Below, in pieces: positions 16,732-26,592 of a stretch of 64,000 nt of DNA. The translations under genes were made by a program, and so were the position numbers. The DNA lies in NCBI GenBank assembly GCA_963827515.1, contig CAWHBF010000023.1, forward strand, positions 62,001 to 126,000, read 5' to 3'. Position 1 is the stretch's first letter, and each line of letters starts with the position of its first letter. Under the pieces are notes generated by a model that was given only the letters and a program-made list of their open reading frames with translations, made no database searches and was not told the DNA's origin. The stretch comes from JABFSA01 sp963827515. GTDB lineage: Bacteria > Acidobacteriota > Vicinamibacteria > Vicinamibacterales > UBA2999.

Positions 16732-18817
16732 CTAGAAATCGAACTGCGCGCCGAGACGCAGGAGCCGGCCGCTCAGGATCTGCGTCACGTTGGTCCACGT
16801 CGGACCGTACGTCGTGTTCATGTTGAGGACGTTGCTCGCGTTGAACAGGTTGTACACGTCGAAGTTGCCACGCAGGCGCCGGCTGCCACCCAGGCGGAAG
16901 ACCCGTGAGATGCGCAGATCCACCTGCTGAAGGCGCTCCTCGAACATCGTCCGTGCCGGGATCAGATCGACGGTGACATTGGCCGTGCACGCGCCGCCGA
17001 TCGTGGGTGGGACAAGCCGACAGGTTGCGGCCGAGCGACGGGACGATCGAGGCATTGGGCACGACGAGCTGGGCCGTGATCGGAATGCCCGGGCTGTTCT
17101 GATAGATCACGCTTGTCTGGATTTCCCACGGCAGCGGATAGACCAGCATGAACTTCATGTCCGTCCCCGCGGACCATGGCGGCGACACCTTGCAGAATCC
17201 GTCGCGCGCGGCCTGGGGTGAGTCCACCACGATGCAGTTGTCTTCCACGGTCTGCCCCATGCTCACCCCGCCGGAGAAGGAGCCCCCCTCTCCGAAACGC
17301 CCGTTCACCGTGGCGTCGATCCCGTTGTAGACCTTCGTCAGCTCGCCGAAGTCGGAGGCGGGTCGCGCCAGATTGTCGGAAACCCCGAAGAACTCGCGCT
17401 TCACGTCGTAGAGCCCGCACATCTGGCTGCCGCTGTCCGGAATCCGATCGTCTGTCGGCGCCGTGATGCAGAACTGATCGAAGTCGGCCGGGGTCACGAG
17501 CAGATTGTCGGTCACGAGCGTGCAGGTCACCGTGTTCGTCAGGCCGCTCCCTCCGCAGTCACCGCCGTACCACGTGCGGTAGTAGCCCACGTTGAGTCCA
17601 ATCCCCGGGGCCAGCTCGTGCTGAAGAGAGACCGAACCCTGCCAGTTGTGATACTGGCTGTTGAACCCTTCGAGGGCGCCGTCCGCATACTTGGTGCCGC
17701 CCGTCTGTTTCCCGAAGTTCAGGTCCGACCAGGCGCCGCACTCACCATTGGTGGCAGGATTGCGAAGGTCGCAGTCCGGCACGTAATTCCCACGACGGGC
17801 GTCACCTGCCGGAAAGAGACTGTCGTTCCAGGTCCGGTTCGTCGTGCGCACCAAGTTGTTCGCGGGGTTCCCCGTCACCACGCGCACGATCTCCGGATAG
17901 TGACCCAGGGACCCTTTGATCGCCGTTCGGCCGGTACCGAAAAGATCGTAGGCGAAGCCAAGCCGCGGGCTGAGGTTCCGATAATGCGGCACCTTCTCGA
18001 GAGGCTCGAAACGCCGTTCCGGAACGTAGTAGCCCTCGCCGAGCACCTGCTCGGGCGTGGATCCCCTGACCTCGTTGTAGCGAACGCCGAGGTTCAAGGT
18101 CAGCCGATTTATCGTCCACTGGTCCTGGCCATAGAACGCAAAGTCGTTGACACTCTCTTCGAAGTTCCAGGGTGCGTCGAGCAGCGTGAGCTGATTCGGC
18201 ACGCCGTTGTTGAACCGATAGTTCACCGCGGTGCCGTGTATCGTCTTGTCGAAGCCCAGTTTCTCGATATCACCCTGGCGCCCCAGCTTCACGTTCACAC
18301 CCGCCTTGAACGAATGCGAGCCGGTCAGATAGGACAGGGCAAACCGCTGCTGAAACTGCCGGCGAGGAATCGTGCGCGTCGCGACGTTACCGTAGGTCAG
18401 CGCGAGCCCCTGGTCCACAACGCGATAGGACGTGTCGTCCCATCCTTCCTCACGGGTGTCCATCTGATCCAGCGCCTGCACTGAGACGCCCGCCTCCAGC
18501 AGCACGTTGCTCGTGGCCGGGTAGGTCCACGCCGCGCTGGGCAGGTAGTTCGGGTAGTACTTGTGCGGACCCGCGGCTTCAGGCGTCACCCGGGCGCCGG
18601 TCGTCAACAGGTTGAACACGCAGTTGCAGTTGTTCTGGAACGAGCTCGAGACCACGAACCTCTGCTTGTCGGTCGCCTGCCAGGTCACTCGAAAGCTCAC
18701 ATCCTTGGAGTAGTCGTTGGTGTTGGCGATCCCGCGGTCGATGTCAGGCTCGTACAGGAGCGAGGCTGGCTGCGTGAGCTTGTTCCAGTACACGCCATCC
18801 GCGTACTGCTGCGCCAC
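16732..18817 (-). CDS. TonB-dependent receptor (Oar-like), C-terminal part, frameshifted
   Basis: Barrel part of the receptor that begins at 19752. The frame from 18817 reads AQQYADGVYWNKLTQPASL and stays good to NASIVPSLGRNLSACPT near 17020. There one base shifts the frame; the correct continuation TIGGACTANVTVDLIPART runs through VYNLFNASNVLNMNTTYGP to the end LLRLGAQFDF* at 16732. Reading straight on would give a false low-complexity tail to 16517. The terminal Phe and the NASNVLN strand match the receptors at 33857 and 37643, which are closer relatives of this one than the receptor at 13220. Confidence 0.75.
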
Positions 18818-19752
18818 GCCCTTCCCGCGCGGCGGCGAAGAACCACAGCCGGTCGCGCTTGATCGGTCCGCCCACGGCCACGCCGCTGTCGCGGAACTTC
18901 TTCAAGCGCACCGATTCGCGTCGGATCGAGCCCGCGCGCGAGCAGGTCGTCATTGACGTTGCTCTTCTCCAGGTCGGGACCGGAGTAGGAAAACGTCGCG
19001 GAGCCCGTGTAGACGTTCCCACCATCCCTCGGGATCATGTTGATGGCCATGCCGCCGCTGTCGCGATCGGCGCCAATGCCCGATGTCTCGAGCACGACTT
19101 CCTGGATGGCCAGCTGGTTGAACACGACCACGCCCTGCGTCGAGTTCGGCAGCTGCTGATTCATCCCGTCGATGATCGGCTGCGCCTCGGGGCCGCCGTG
19201 CACGCTGTAACGCGTATGGGTTCGATCGCTCGTACCACCGACCCCGCGATTGTTCTCTTGTGTCAGCGTCGCACCCGGCAACACGGAGGACAACGTGGTC
19301 AGACGTCCAGCGCCTGGCAGCGCCTCCAACGTGTCGCGCTCGAACTGCACCTGCGCACGCGAGCTCCGCGTATCGACGACGGGCGCCTCTGCCGTAACGG
19401 TCAACGTCTCCTCGATCGCACCGACAGAGAGGTCCGCGTTCACGGTCGCCGTGAACTCGGCGGGCAGTTCGAGACCTTCGCGCCTCACAATGCTGAAGCC
19501 CGCCAAGGTGAAGGTCACGGTGTACGGGCCAGGCCGCAAATCGACGATTCGGTACCGTCCCTCGGCGTCGGTCACGACGCTGCGGACCTTCTCGATGAGG
19601 GCGGGACTCGCCGCCTCCACCGTCGCACCCGGCAGAACCGCGCCGGACGCGTCGCGCACAATGCCGACGATGCTGCTCTGGGCCCACGCGGCGGCGGGAA
19701 GCGCCAGAAGCGCCACGGCGATCACGAGATGCCGCACTGACTGAATACTCAT
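18697..19752 (-). CDS. TonB-dependent receptor (Oar-like), N-terminal part, frameshifted
   Basis: ATG at 19752 (MSIQSVRHLVIAV) preceded by an AAGGA site that belongs to a tandem CTTGAAAGGAC duplication in the leader. Signal peptide to AWAQ, carboxypeptidase-regulatory domain (IVGIVRDASGAVLPGATVEA to GLELPAEFTATVNADLSVG), plug with ETLTVTAEAPVVDTRSS, DRTHTRYSVHGGPEAQPI and INMIPRDGGNVYTGSATF. Sequence stays conserved to LLARGLDPTRIG near 18910, where the frame moves (LKKFRDSGVAVGGPIKRDR is in another frame) and then moves again near 18830 into the part annotated at 16732-18817. Two close indels. Confidence 0.8.
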   Translation of the reverse strand: MSIQSVRHLVIAVALLALPAAAWAQSSIVGIVRDASGAVLPGATVEAASPALIEKVRSVVTDAEGRYRIVDLRPGPYTVTFTLAGFSIVRREGLELPAEFTATVNADLSVGAIEETLTVTAEAPVVDTRSSRAQVQFERDTLEALPGAGRLTTLSSVLPGATLTQENNRGVGGTSDRTHTRYSVHGGPEAQPIIDGMNQQLPNSTQGVVVFNQLAIQEVVLETSGIGADRDSGGMAINMIPRDGGNVYTGSATFSYSGPDLEKSNVNDDLLARGLDPTRIGALEEVPRQRRGRGRTDQARPAVVLRRRAGRAWRSSTRMACTGTSSRSQPRSCTSLTSTAGSPTPTTTPRM

Positions 19753-19834
19753 CGGTCGTGTCCTTTCAAGAAGTTGCGTCCTTTCAAGAGTTGTGTGCAA
19801 CGGTGCTGGTCCCCCAGTCTTGTCATCGTGCCGG

Positions 19835-20677
19835 TTAGCCAGCCGGCTGCACTCGCGCGGCCGGCTGCGTTCGCGCCGCCGGCCGCCATGCGCCGTCAAG
19901 ACTCCAGGCGCCTGGTCCAGCTCCCCACAGAAAGAGGAACAAGAACGAGTTCAGAATCGCGGCTTCCTGGTTCGGCTCCACGAAGCTGCCCCAGAATCGT
20001 TCCGGCCAGTGGTTGATGAAATACGCGAAAGCCATCTCGCCCGAGAGAATGAACGCCACCGGACGTGTGAAGAGGCCCGCCATCAACAGCGGACCGCCGA
20101 CGAACTCCAGGGCCGCGGCGAATGCGCGAAGCGACGTGAGATCGAGCGGCACCCGCCCGGTCACTTTGTCGATGCCATGGAAGATGAAGAGAAATCCCGC
20201 GACGATTCGCAGCACGGCCAGCGCATAGGGCGCCCACCGGGATTCCGATTCGGCCTCGCCTTTCGGTCTGCGAAGACGATCGAGACTCCACGCGCCCCCA
20301 CCAGCAAGGGCCATGTACAGGAAGAACAAACCGTTGAGCAGTACCGGATCCGATGGCCCACGCGCACCAAACAGGCGAGCCCCATCGGTCAGGTAGGCCG
20401 CAAGCGGTCCTACGAACCAGTACACGAGATACATCGCCGAGAGTACGAGGCAGACTGGACGGAGCAGCAGGCCCAGCATGATCAGGATTCCGCCGGGAAA
20501 CGCCAGCAGCTTGATGACGCCGTAGAACGAGGTGGATTCGGATGGAACCCATGCGGGCGGAAAGCCGAGCACCTGCTCCATACCGTGCCTGAACAGTAGA
20601 AAGCCGAAGATGACACGCGCGAGACTCAGCAGCTGAGGCGTCCAGCGAGCCGGAAGAGCCGAAGCGTCTGCTGCCAC
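19835..20677 (-). CDS. Double DoxX-family membrane protein
   Basis: 280 aa from a GTG at 20677. Two copies of the DoxX-like unit: the first begins LLSLARVIFGFLLFRHGMEQ, the second LAVLRIVAGFLFIFHGIDK near residue 155, each with about four membrane segments, giving about eight in total. DoxX proteins are small inner-membrane proteins tied to thiosulfate:quinone oxidoreduction or redox stress; most are single units near 130-150 aa, so this is a tandem fusion. The C-terminus is an Ala/Pro/Arg tail from a short GC-rich repeat (GCCGGCTGC-like units near 19850). It lies between a receptor and a DGR-HP gene; its electron partner is unknown. Confidence 0.8.
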   Translation of the reverse strand: MAADASALPARWTPQLLSLARVIFGFLLFRHGMEQVLGFPPAWVPSESTSFYGVIKLLAFPGGILIMLGLLLRPVCLVLSAMYLVYWFVGPLAAYLTDGARLFGARGPSDPVLLNGLFFLYMALAGGGAWSLDRLRRPKGEAESESRWAPYALAVLRIVAGFLFIFHGIDKVTGRVPLDLTSLRAFAAALEFVGGPLLMAGLFTRPVAFILSGEMAFAYFINHWPERFWGSFVEPNQEAAILNSFLFLFLWGAGPGAWSLDGAWRPAARTQPAARVQPAG

Positions 20678-20714
20678 GTTTGTCGTCGTTGCCCTTCGCG
20701 GTGCTTCGTTTCGC

Positions 20715-21533
20715 CTACTTGGTCTGACTGGAGATGACCTTCATATAGGCCACGGCCTCAGACGCTGACGGAATCATCTCCATCAGATCGACGTCTGACG
20801 GCGCTCGCTTCAGCGGAAGCTTGTCCCTGGCCAGGAAGGGCTTGGTATAGACCTGCGGATCGTTGATCGTCACGGTCAGTTCGAGCGTGTTCGCGTTCAC
20901 TCGCCGGTACCGTTCTTCGACGCGCAAGTTGGTCGTGTGCGGGTTGCCGGAGTTATCGATCCACGTCCTGTCGTCCAGCCCGATGGTCTCGACGACGAAC
21001 GTGTAGTCGTCTTCCCATCGACCGACCGAGTAGCCGTACCACCGCGGATCAGGATCGGTCGGCAGCTGGCGGCCGTCGGTCCAGATGACGCGCCAGCGCT
21101 TCTCGAACATGTACAGCATCAACACCTGGTTCGGCGTGTGCACCATCTGCACGGGCCGGAGCTCGAAGGTCAGCAACCGAGGGAATCCGGTCGGATCGCC
21201 CATTGTGGACAATGGATCGTTGATTTGAGCGACAGGCACCGACCGTGGACCGTTGCCCGGCTTGTTCATGCCGACGAGTTCCTCTCCGAGCGGCGTGAAG
21301 GGCGCCCGTGCAGCTTCGCGCTGAGCCGCTTGACCCGAGCCACCGATGCCCGCGCCGCCGGCGTCCCAGACGCCTGTGAGGTCGCGGCGCGGGGCCGGAC
21401 CACCCGCGGGCTGCGTCTTGAACTCCTCGGCCGAAAGCCCGGCGTAGTTCCACGCCTGCGTTTGCGCGCCAGCCGTGGATGACGAAAGTACCGCGGCGGA
21501 CAGGACGATCGGTGTGATGATGCGGTTCAGCAT
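20715..21533 (-). CDS. Secreted DGR-HP family protein
   Basis: 272 aa, MLNRIITPIVLSAAVLSSS with cleavage near AGAQ. It opens WNYAGLSAEEFKTQPAGG and DLTGVWDAGGAGIGG. Core: NDPLSTMGDPTGFPRLLTFE, IWTDGRQLPTDPDPRWYGYS (DGR followed by QLP in place of HP), VGRWEDDYTFVVETIGLDD, TWIDNSGNPHTTNLRVEERY, INDPQVYTKPF. Closest relative in the window is 41382-42239. It is followed upstream by a DUF6152 gene and a two-heme cytochrome on the same strand with gaps of 11 and 23 bases, a likely operon transcribed cytochrome first. Function unknown. Confidence 0.88.
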   Translation of the reverse strand: MLNRIITPIVLSAAVLSSSTAGAQTQAWNYAGLSAEEFKTQPAGGPAPRRDLTGVWDAGGAGIGGSGQAAQREAARAPFTPLGEELVGMNKPGNGPRSVPVAQINDPLSTMGDPTGFPRLLTFELRPVQMVHTPNQVLMLYMFEKRWRVIWTDGRQLPTDPDPRWYGYSVGRWEDDYTFVVETIGLDDRTWIDNSGNPHTTNLRVEERYRRVNANTLELTVTINDPQVYTKPFLARDKLPLKRAPSDVDLMEMIPSASEAVAYMKVISSQTK

Positions 21534-21544
21534 AAGGACCAGTC

Positions 21545-21917
21545 CTATTTGAAGGTCTTGCCGCTCGCCAAGGTGACCGCCATGATGCGGCCGACCGGCT
21601 GACCGCTCTTGGATGGCTGCAGCGTCACGGCCACTTCATCCCCGGGCTTGAACGCTGTCCGGCCCCAGCCTCTCTTGGTCATGTCGGTCGGGTTGCCCGA
21701 TTCAACCGCCCAGATTCGTGACCTTGCCGCTCTCGTCCTTCACGTCGAACTTGAGAAAACAATGTGGGTTGAACCAGAGCCATTCCGTGACCGTCCCCTT
21801 CAACGTCATCTCCGCCGCAATGTCGAAGGTGGCCGCGCCGTGGTGCGCCACGAGCGGTGAAGGCGCCGCACACAGACCGGCGAGTACAACGGTGACACCG
21901 AGGAGCATTTTCTTCAT
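21545..21917 (-). CDS. DUF6152-type small exported protein, frameshifted
   Basis: ATG at 21917 (MKKMLLGVTVV) with GGAGGG five bases upstream. Signal peptide, then AHHGAATFDIAAEMTLKGTV and EWLWFNPHCFLKFDVKDESG. After KVTN one extra C near 21713 moves the frame; the continuation (WAVESGNPTDMTKRGWG, GDEVAVTLQPSKSGQPVGRI) reaches TAG at 21545 and matches the intact member at 42255-42620 along its whole length. As written the frame would stop at NLGG. It fills the gap between the DGR-HP gene and the cytochrome in one transcription unit. Confidence 0.8.
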
Positions 21918-21940
21918 GGGAACCCTCCGTCTTCCAAACG

Positions 21941-23080
21941 TCATCGAGCGGCTCTGACGAATCGCGCGGCATCCACTGGCACGTTCGCCTGAATCTCGCT
22001 CATCTCGAATGTCGAGCGACCACTCAGCCACCGCACGGTAAAGTTGAACGGCATCTTGACGCCGTTGACATCCCGGTAGTCCTCATAGTCGACGCGGGTG
22101 ACGAGACGGCCGACAGGTGAGTCGCCGTACCGCACCAACCGCAGCAACAGCCCCGTCTCGGAATCGAAGTTCAACGTGACGACGCCACCGCCAGGCGTGT
22201 TGCCCTGCACCGGCAGGACTTCCCTTTCACCCAGCAACTGGGGCACACCCACCCGCCAATTCGTGAGGGCCTGCTTGATACGGGTCGGGAACATGAGTTC
22301 GGTTTCAAAATTGGCGCCTTGGAGCTCCTGCCCCGTGATCTGATAGAAGGGAATGGGTTTGTCGGTCGGCGGCGCGGCAATCCATCCGGTCTTGCCGTCG
22401 AAGGTGGTCGTCGTGTCGCCGAGAAGACCGTGCACGGTCATCGATCGCTGCCCGGGCGCCCGAGCGTACAGCTCGACCGGCACCTTCTCGGCATCGTCAA
22501 AGCCCAGGTAGGTGCCTTTCGCGACAATGCTGGTGATGGCCGCGATTCGCTGTGCGCCGCCGATCGCCGCGATGTACTTGTCCAGCACTGATTCAGCGGA
22601 AGGCTGCCCCTGCGCCTGAGTAAAGGGATCGCCTGGTTCGTCCGGCGGGGGCTCGCCGTACAGACCGTCGAGGCTCGGCATGACGGCCGGACGCGTGTTC
22701 CCGCGATGGCAGGAGTAACACGTCACCACCTGGCGACCACCAAAGTTCGTCTTGTTGATGGTCTGGACCATCACCACCATGCGGCGGGTCATCTGCTTGA
22801 GAGGGCTTTCGTCGGCGTAACGAGCCCAGCTGCCGCCGCTTTCGTCCACGTGGCAGTCGGTGCAGTTCAGGCCGAGCGAGGACGAGAAGAATCCCATCGT
22901 GCCCATGAACTCGTCCACGGGAATCCCGCGCAATACCGTGACGTTCTTGAATACCTCTTCGGCCATCGGCGACCGGTCGGCCGGTGGCGCCGCCTGACGA
23001 CCGGCCAGCGACACGCTCAGCAGACACACCACCAACAACCCGCAGACCAGGGAGAACACTCGCATCGACCGTGTACCCAT
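21941..23080 (-). CDS. Two-heme cytochrome, reaction-centre cytochrome c type, with LolA-like C-terminal half
   Basis: 379 aa, intact. Signal segment (VFSLVCGLLVVCLLSVSLA), then EEVFKNVTVLRGIPVDEFMG. Heme sites C73-TDCH and C121-YSCH, with KQMTRRM between them offering axial Met candidates. From about residue 155 a second domain starts SAESVLDKYIAAIGGAQRI and runs KGTYLGFDD, TVHGLLGDTTTTFDGKTGW, VDYEDYRDVNGVKMPFNF, like lipoprotein-sorting folds. Only two hemes are present, against four in phototroph reaction-centre cytochromes, and no reaction centre genes are near. A periplasmic electron carrier or sensor is likely. First gene of the run cytochrome, DUF6152, DGR-HP. Confidence 0.88.
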   Translation of the reverse strand: MGTRSMRVFSLVCGLLVVCLLSVSLAGRQAAPPADRSPMAEEVFKNVTVLRGIPVDEFMGTMGFFSSSLGLNCTDCHVDESGGSWARYADESPLKQMTRRMVVMVQTINKTNFGGRQVVTCYSCHRGNTRPAVMPSLDGLYGEPPPDEPGDPFTQAQGQPSAESVLDKYIAAIGGAQRIAAITSIVAKGTYLGFDDAEKVPVELYARAPGQRSMTVHGLLGDTTTTFDGKTGWIAAPPTDKPIPFYQITGQELQGANFETELMFPTRIKQALTNWRVGVPQLLGEREVLPVQGNTPGGGVVTLNFDSETGLLLRLVRYGDSPVGRLVTRVDYEDYRDVNGVKMPFNFTVRWLSGRSTFEMSEIQANVPVDAARFVRAAR

Positions 23081-23132
23081 ATGCTTGCCGACCTCGATCT
23101 CGGTTACCTGTGGACCCGCGCTTGCCCGAGTG

Positions 23133-23327
23133 TCATCGCGCAGCAGTAGTTGTGACGGGCGCGGCGGCGTCGTACACGACCCGGCCGCCGACCATGGTGA
23201 TGAGCGACTTGATCTCCTTGATCTCGTCCGCCGGAATCGTCAGGTAGTCGCGATCGATGACCACTAGAATCGGCCATCTTGCCCGGTGCGCGAGAACCAA
23301 GATTGTGCTCCTGGAGATGGTGTACAC
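23133..23327 (-). pseudogene. C-terminal stump of an amidohydrolase
   Basis: The frame reads ILVVIDRDYLTIPADEIKEI, then SLITMVGGRVVYDAAAPV before the stop at 23133. This is the usual C-terminal end of YtcJ-like metal-dependent amidohydrolases. Just upstream the expected PGKMAD block is in another frame, so an indel sits near 23275, and no catalytic domain follows further upstream. The rest of the gene is gone. It lies between the cytochrome operon and the sialidase-like gene. Confidence 0.5.
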
Positions 23328-23438
23328 GCGCTCCCCCTGGTGAGCCGGTCGGGGCGCGGCTCCTGAAACCCGCGCTCGCGAGTGTAGTTTTGAGCGAAAC
23401 GGGATGTCAATGGTGTGAAGCCGCTTCGACGAGGCCGA

Positions 23439-24644
23439 TCACGGCAGGCGTGCGACCGCAGTTCGCACCTGCGTTACGCCGGGATCCGACCCGTTGGAGT
23501 CACCGCTATCGGTCCAGGCGAAGAGCAGTTCGTCACCCTGCCGAGCCATCCGCGGAAACCCCGCCGCGCCGCCCTCGCCCAGCCCGCCGAGCGCGACCGC
23601 AGGAGAACGCGCGCCTGATGCATCGACCCGGCGAACACGGAGCTGACTTTTCCCGTCGGCAAACTCGATCCACGTGGCAACCGCCGATCCCTCGTCCAAC
23701 AACTCCACATCGACCCGGCCAATGGCCACTCCGTCATCAAGTCGAATGGGCGCCCCCCAACTCCGACCAGCGTCGCTCGAGAACGCGACAAAGGCGCGAC
23801 CTTCGTCGTTGACGGCGGTGAACCAGCTCGTCACGACCTGATTTCCACGCGCACTCAGTGCCGGACCATTCACAGGGCACGAATACGTCTTCCAGCCGTC
23901 GTTGTGCACGGAGGTCGCCTCGCTCCACGCACCATTCTCGAACCGGCTGACCGCGACGTCACGGATCTCGCCGGCAAGTCGATCCCGGTACGCCGCGATC
24001 ACGCCATTCGAGGTGGCGGCCACTGACGTGGAACAGCACTCGCACACGCGTCGATCGACGGCGGTATCGGCCGTCTGCACCCATGCGGAGTCGAACGCGG
24101 CGGCGCGCATCGTCATGGCACCTCCGGCTGGATCGTCGGTCTCGATGAAACTCTCACGTCCGTCCAGCCAGACCATGCCGAGAGACCCGCCTGGCAACTC
24201 GAACAGTGACGCGAACGCGTGCTGGGTGACCGTGCCGTCGTGGTGCGGAGTGAAAGACTTTGCCCAGGTCTTGCCGCCGTCCGTCGAGTACGACAATCTC
24301 AGGTCCATCGCCTCGATCCGTGGATCCGTCTGCTGGAGCCACTGTGCGACGAGCGTGCCGTCCGACAGACGCATCACGGCTGGCGGATCCGCGTAGCTGA
24401 CGAACCAGTCGGTGCCGGACGCGACCGTCATCGGCGCGCTCCACCCGGAACCGGTGCGCTGAGAGAACTTCAGGGTGTTCGTCGCGCCCGCGTGTTCCAA
24501 CCAGCTGAGGACGACATCAGGACCCGACCCCGTGAGCTGCGGTTCCCGACTGCCCTCCTGGGCGGGTACCGCGAGGGGTCGAGCATCGATCGACCATGCC
24601 GCGGGATCCGACACCATGCGCCGGCCGCACGTCAGTCGTGGCAC
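23439..24644 (-). CDS. Exported BNR/sialidase-like beta-propeller protein, 5' end frameshifted
   Basis: About 400 aa with BNR-type signatures: LSYSTDGGKTWAKSF, FVAFSSDAGRSWGAP (the S-x-D-x-G-x-T/S-W Asp boxes), and SYADPPAVMRLSDGTLVAQW. A Cys cluster RRVCECCSTS and a later YSCPVNGPALSARGNQ are conserved features of this exo-alpha-sialidase-annotated group. A signal peptide (VIRGVPATLLLAGIVASAT) lies directly upstream in a different frame from a GTG near 24693 with AAGGGG before it, so one indel near 24620 separates it from the body. Sialidase catalysis is not shown: no clear RIP or catalytic Tyr/Glu pair was identified. A propeller domain of unknown ligand is the safe call. Confidence 0.75.
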   Translation of the reverse strand: MPRLTCGRRMVSDPAAWSIDARPLAVPAQEGSREPQLTGSGPDVVLSWLEHAGATNTLKFSQRTGSGWSAPMTVASGTDWFVSYADPPAVMRLSDGTLVAQWLQQTDPRIEAMDLRLSYSTDGGKTWAKSFTPHHDGTVTQHAFASLFELPGGSLGMVWLDGRESFIETDDPAGGAMTMRAAAFDSAWVQTADTAVDRRVCECCSTSVAATSNGVIAAYRDRLAGEIRDVAVSRFENGAWSEATSVHNDGWKTYSCPVNGPALSARGNQVVTSWFTAVNDEGRAFVAFSSDAGRSWGAPIRLDDGVAIGRVDVELLDEGSAVATWIEFADGKSQLRVRRVDASGARSPAVALGGLGEGGAAGFPRMARQGDELLFAWTDSGDSNGSDPGVTQVRTAVARLP

Positions 24645-24807
24645 TGGCCACTATCCCCGCCAGCAATAACGTCGCCGGGACACCTCGGATCACCGTCTCT
24701 TCACCCCTTGTGCGGCGAGCATAGCACCGCGCCTTGACACCCGATCTCCGATCAACCACGATTTCCAGGACCTCATGGTCGTCCTCGCGCGAGTCCACGG
24801 CGCATCG

Positions 24808-24836
24808 TTGTCGGCTGGACGACTGGGGTGTAGACT
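24808..24836 (+). promoter_or_regulatory. Promoter of the DGR-HP gene at 24886
   Basis: TTGTCG (24808-24813), 17-base spacer, TAGACT (24831-24836) preceded by TG (GGTGTAGACT), an extended -10. The start codon is 49 bases further on. Confidence 0.5.
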
Positions 24837-24885
24837 ACGCGCCATTCCCCTAGGCCAACCTTCTTAATAACTTGAGGCCCTGAGT

Positions 24886-25656
24886 ATGCGGTTTCGTCTG
24901 CTGCTTTCCGTGTGCGCCGTACTCGGATCGACCGTGTTCCCGCCCCTGTCGGCGCAGGGCCCAAGCAATACATCCGCGATTCCAGACCTGTCTGGCGCCT
25001 GGCGTGGTCGTCCCCTCATGAGCCTCAGCGCATCGGACCCAGGTGGACGGCTGCGAGGAAAGGAACCGGACGTACCGTATCAGCCCTGGGCGCTGGAGAA
25101 GATGCTCTCCGAGGTTCCCCCCACGGGCCCCTTCGGCGAGCCGCATCGCACGACCGATCCCTGGATCCTCTACTGCGAACCGAATGGCCCTGTTCGCATC
25201 TACGCGCACCCCGGGAGAACGTCGTTCGTCCAGATGCCCGACAGGGTGCTCATCCTGCACGAAGTCATGCAGCAGTTCCGTATCGTACGCCTGAATAGCA
25301 AGCATCCTCCGCTCGAGGATCTCGACCCCACCTCGTGGGGAGATTCGATAGGTTGGTATGAGAACGGCGACACGCTGGTGGTCGACACCGTCGGCACCAA
25401 TGGCCGTGCGTGGCTCGACCAGCAGGGCAAGCCAACGACGGAGAAGCTGCACCTGGTCGAACGCTACAAACGGATCAATGCGGACACGCTCGGATGGGAT
25501 GTCACGATCGACGATCCTGGCGCCTACACGAAGCCCTTCGAGCTCAAGCGCACCTTCGAACGATCCAACGTGCCGTTCATGCAGAGCCCGTGGAACTGTT
25601 CGGTGCGAGACAACCTGAAGTTCACCGAGAGCCTGTTGGAGACGGCTGCGCCGTAG
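24886..25656 (+). CDS. Secreted DGR-HP family protein (short variant)
   Basis: 256 aa from MRFRLLLSVCAVLGS, cleavage near LSAQ. It opens AIPDLSGAWRGRPLMS and RGKEPDVPYQPWALEKM. In place of the W-x-DGR-x-HP run it has VRIYAHPGRTSFVQMPDRV and LNSKHPPLEDLDPTSWGDS, then IGWYENGDTLVVDTVGTNG, WLDQQGKPTTEKLHLVERY and IDDPGAYTKPF, so the G-x-W/Y-E-x-G-D-T-L half of the signature is kept. It ends FMQSPWNCSVRDN with a single Cys pair candidate (YCEPNG and NCSV). Founder of a three-copy tandem array with 25693 and 26593. Function unknown. Confidence 0.85.
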   Translation: MRFRLLLSVCAVLGSTVFPPLSAQGPSNTSAIPDLSGAWRGRPLMSLSASDPGGRLRGKEPDVPYQPWALEKMLSEVPPTGPFGEPHRTTDPWILYCEPNGPVRIYAHPGRTSFVQMPDRVLILHEVMQQFRIVRLNSKHPPLEDLDPTSWGDSIGWYENGDTLVVDTVGTNGRAWLDQQGKPTTEKLHLVERYKRINADTLGWDVTIDDPGAYTKPFELKRTFERSNVPFMQSPWNCSVRDNLKFTESLLETAAP

Positions 25657-25692
25657 TTCACTGTATCGAGGTGAAGACTGTTGGAGAGTGAC

Positions 25693-26563
25693 ATGGGGAA
25701 GCGACGCGTCCTGCCTCGAGCCCATCTGTTCTTGAGTGCGGGGCTTCTGGCCACCGCGGTTGGAGCGCTGGGCGCTGCGCAGGCACCCTCCCCCATCGGG
25801 CCGCCGACCGACATTTCCACGCTGAAGAACTTCCTGCCGCTCGGCCCCCCAGCGGGTCTCAAGCCATCTGCGGTGCCCGACCTGGCTGGTGCCTGGGTTC
25901 GTGGTGGACCGTTGCAGAGCATCAGCAACTCGGACGTCGGCGCGGAACTGAGGGGCAAGGAGCCGGACGTTCCGTATCAGCCGTGGGCGTTGAAACGGAT
26001 GCTCTCGGAAGTGCCTCCGACTGGTCCGTTCGCGGAACCCCATCGAACGACCGATCCTTGGACGATCTATTGCGAACCGAACGGTCCCGTCCGCGTCTAT
26101 GCGCATCCCGGACGAACCGAGTTCGTGCAGCTTCCAGACAGGGTTCTGATGCTGCACGAAATCATGCAGCAGTTCCGGATCGTTCGGCTGAACAGCACCC
26201 ATCCGCCCCATCGAAGACCTGGATCCATCATGGTGGGGCGACTCCATCGGTTGGTACGAGAACGGCGATACGCTCGTCATCGATACCATTGGGACCAACG
26301 GCCGTGCGTGGCTGTCGCAACAGGGGCATCCGTCGACCGAGAAACTGCACCTCATCGAGCGGTACAGACGGGTGGATGCCAAGACGCTCGACTTCGATGT
26401 GACCGTAGACGATCCGGGTGCCTACACCAAGCCCTTCTCGTCGCGCCGCAGCTTGCGCCTGTCGACTGTGCCGTTCATGCAGAGTCCGTGGAACTGCTCA
26501 GTGCGCGACAACATGACGTTCATCGACCGTCTCCTGAAGGATGCGGCGACGCCTCCGAAATAG
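25693..26563 (+). CDS. Secreted DGR-HP family protein (short variant), frameshifted
   Basis: ATG at 25693 (MGKRRVLPRAH) with GGAG seven bases upstream. Signal peptide (FLSAGLLATAVGALGAAQA), then VPDLAGAWVRGGPLQS, RGKEPDVPYQPWALKRM and VRVYAHPGRTEFVQLPDRV. At 26206-26209 a run of four C holds one extra base; removing it gives HPPIEDLDPSWWGDS and IGWYENGDTLVIDTIGTNG, running to DAATPPK and TAG at 26561-26563. As written the frame goes off into arginine-rich nonsense. Tandem paralogue of 24886-25656, 36 bases downstream of it. Function unknown. Confidence 0.8.
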
Positions 26564-26592
26564 CCTGACCCCCACGCAGACAAGGAATGACC

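Noticed and set aside
24850..26382. A 510-codon open frame on the minus strand
   Set aside because: Opposite two DGR-HP genes that show signal peptides and family motifs; the opposite text has no motif.
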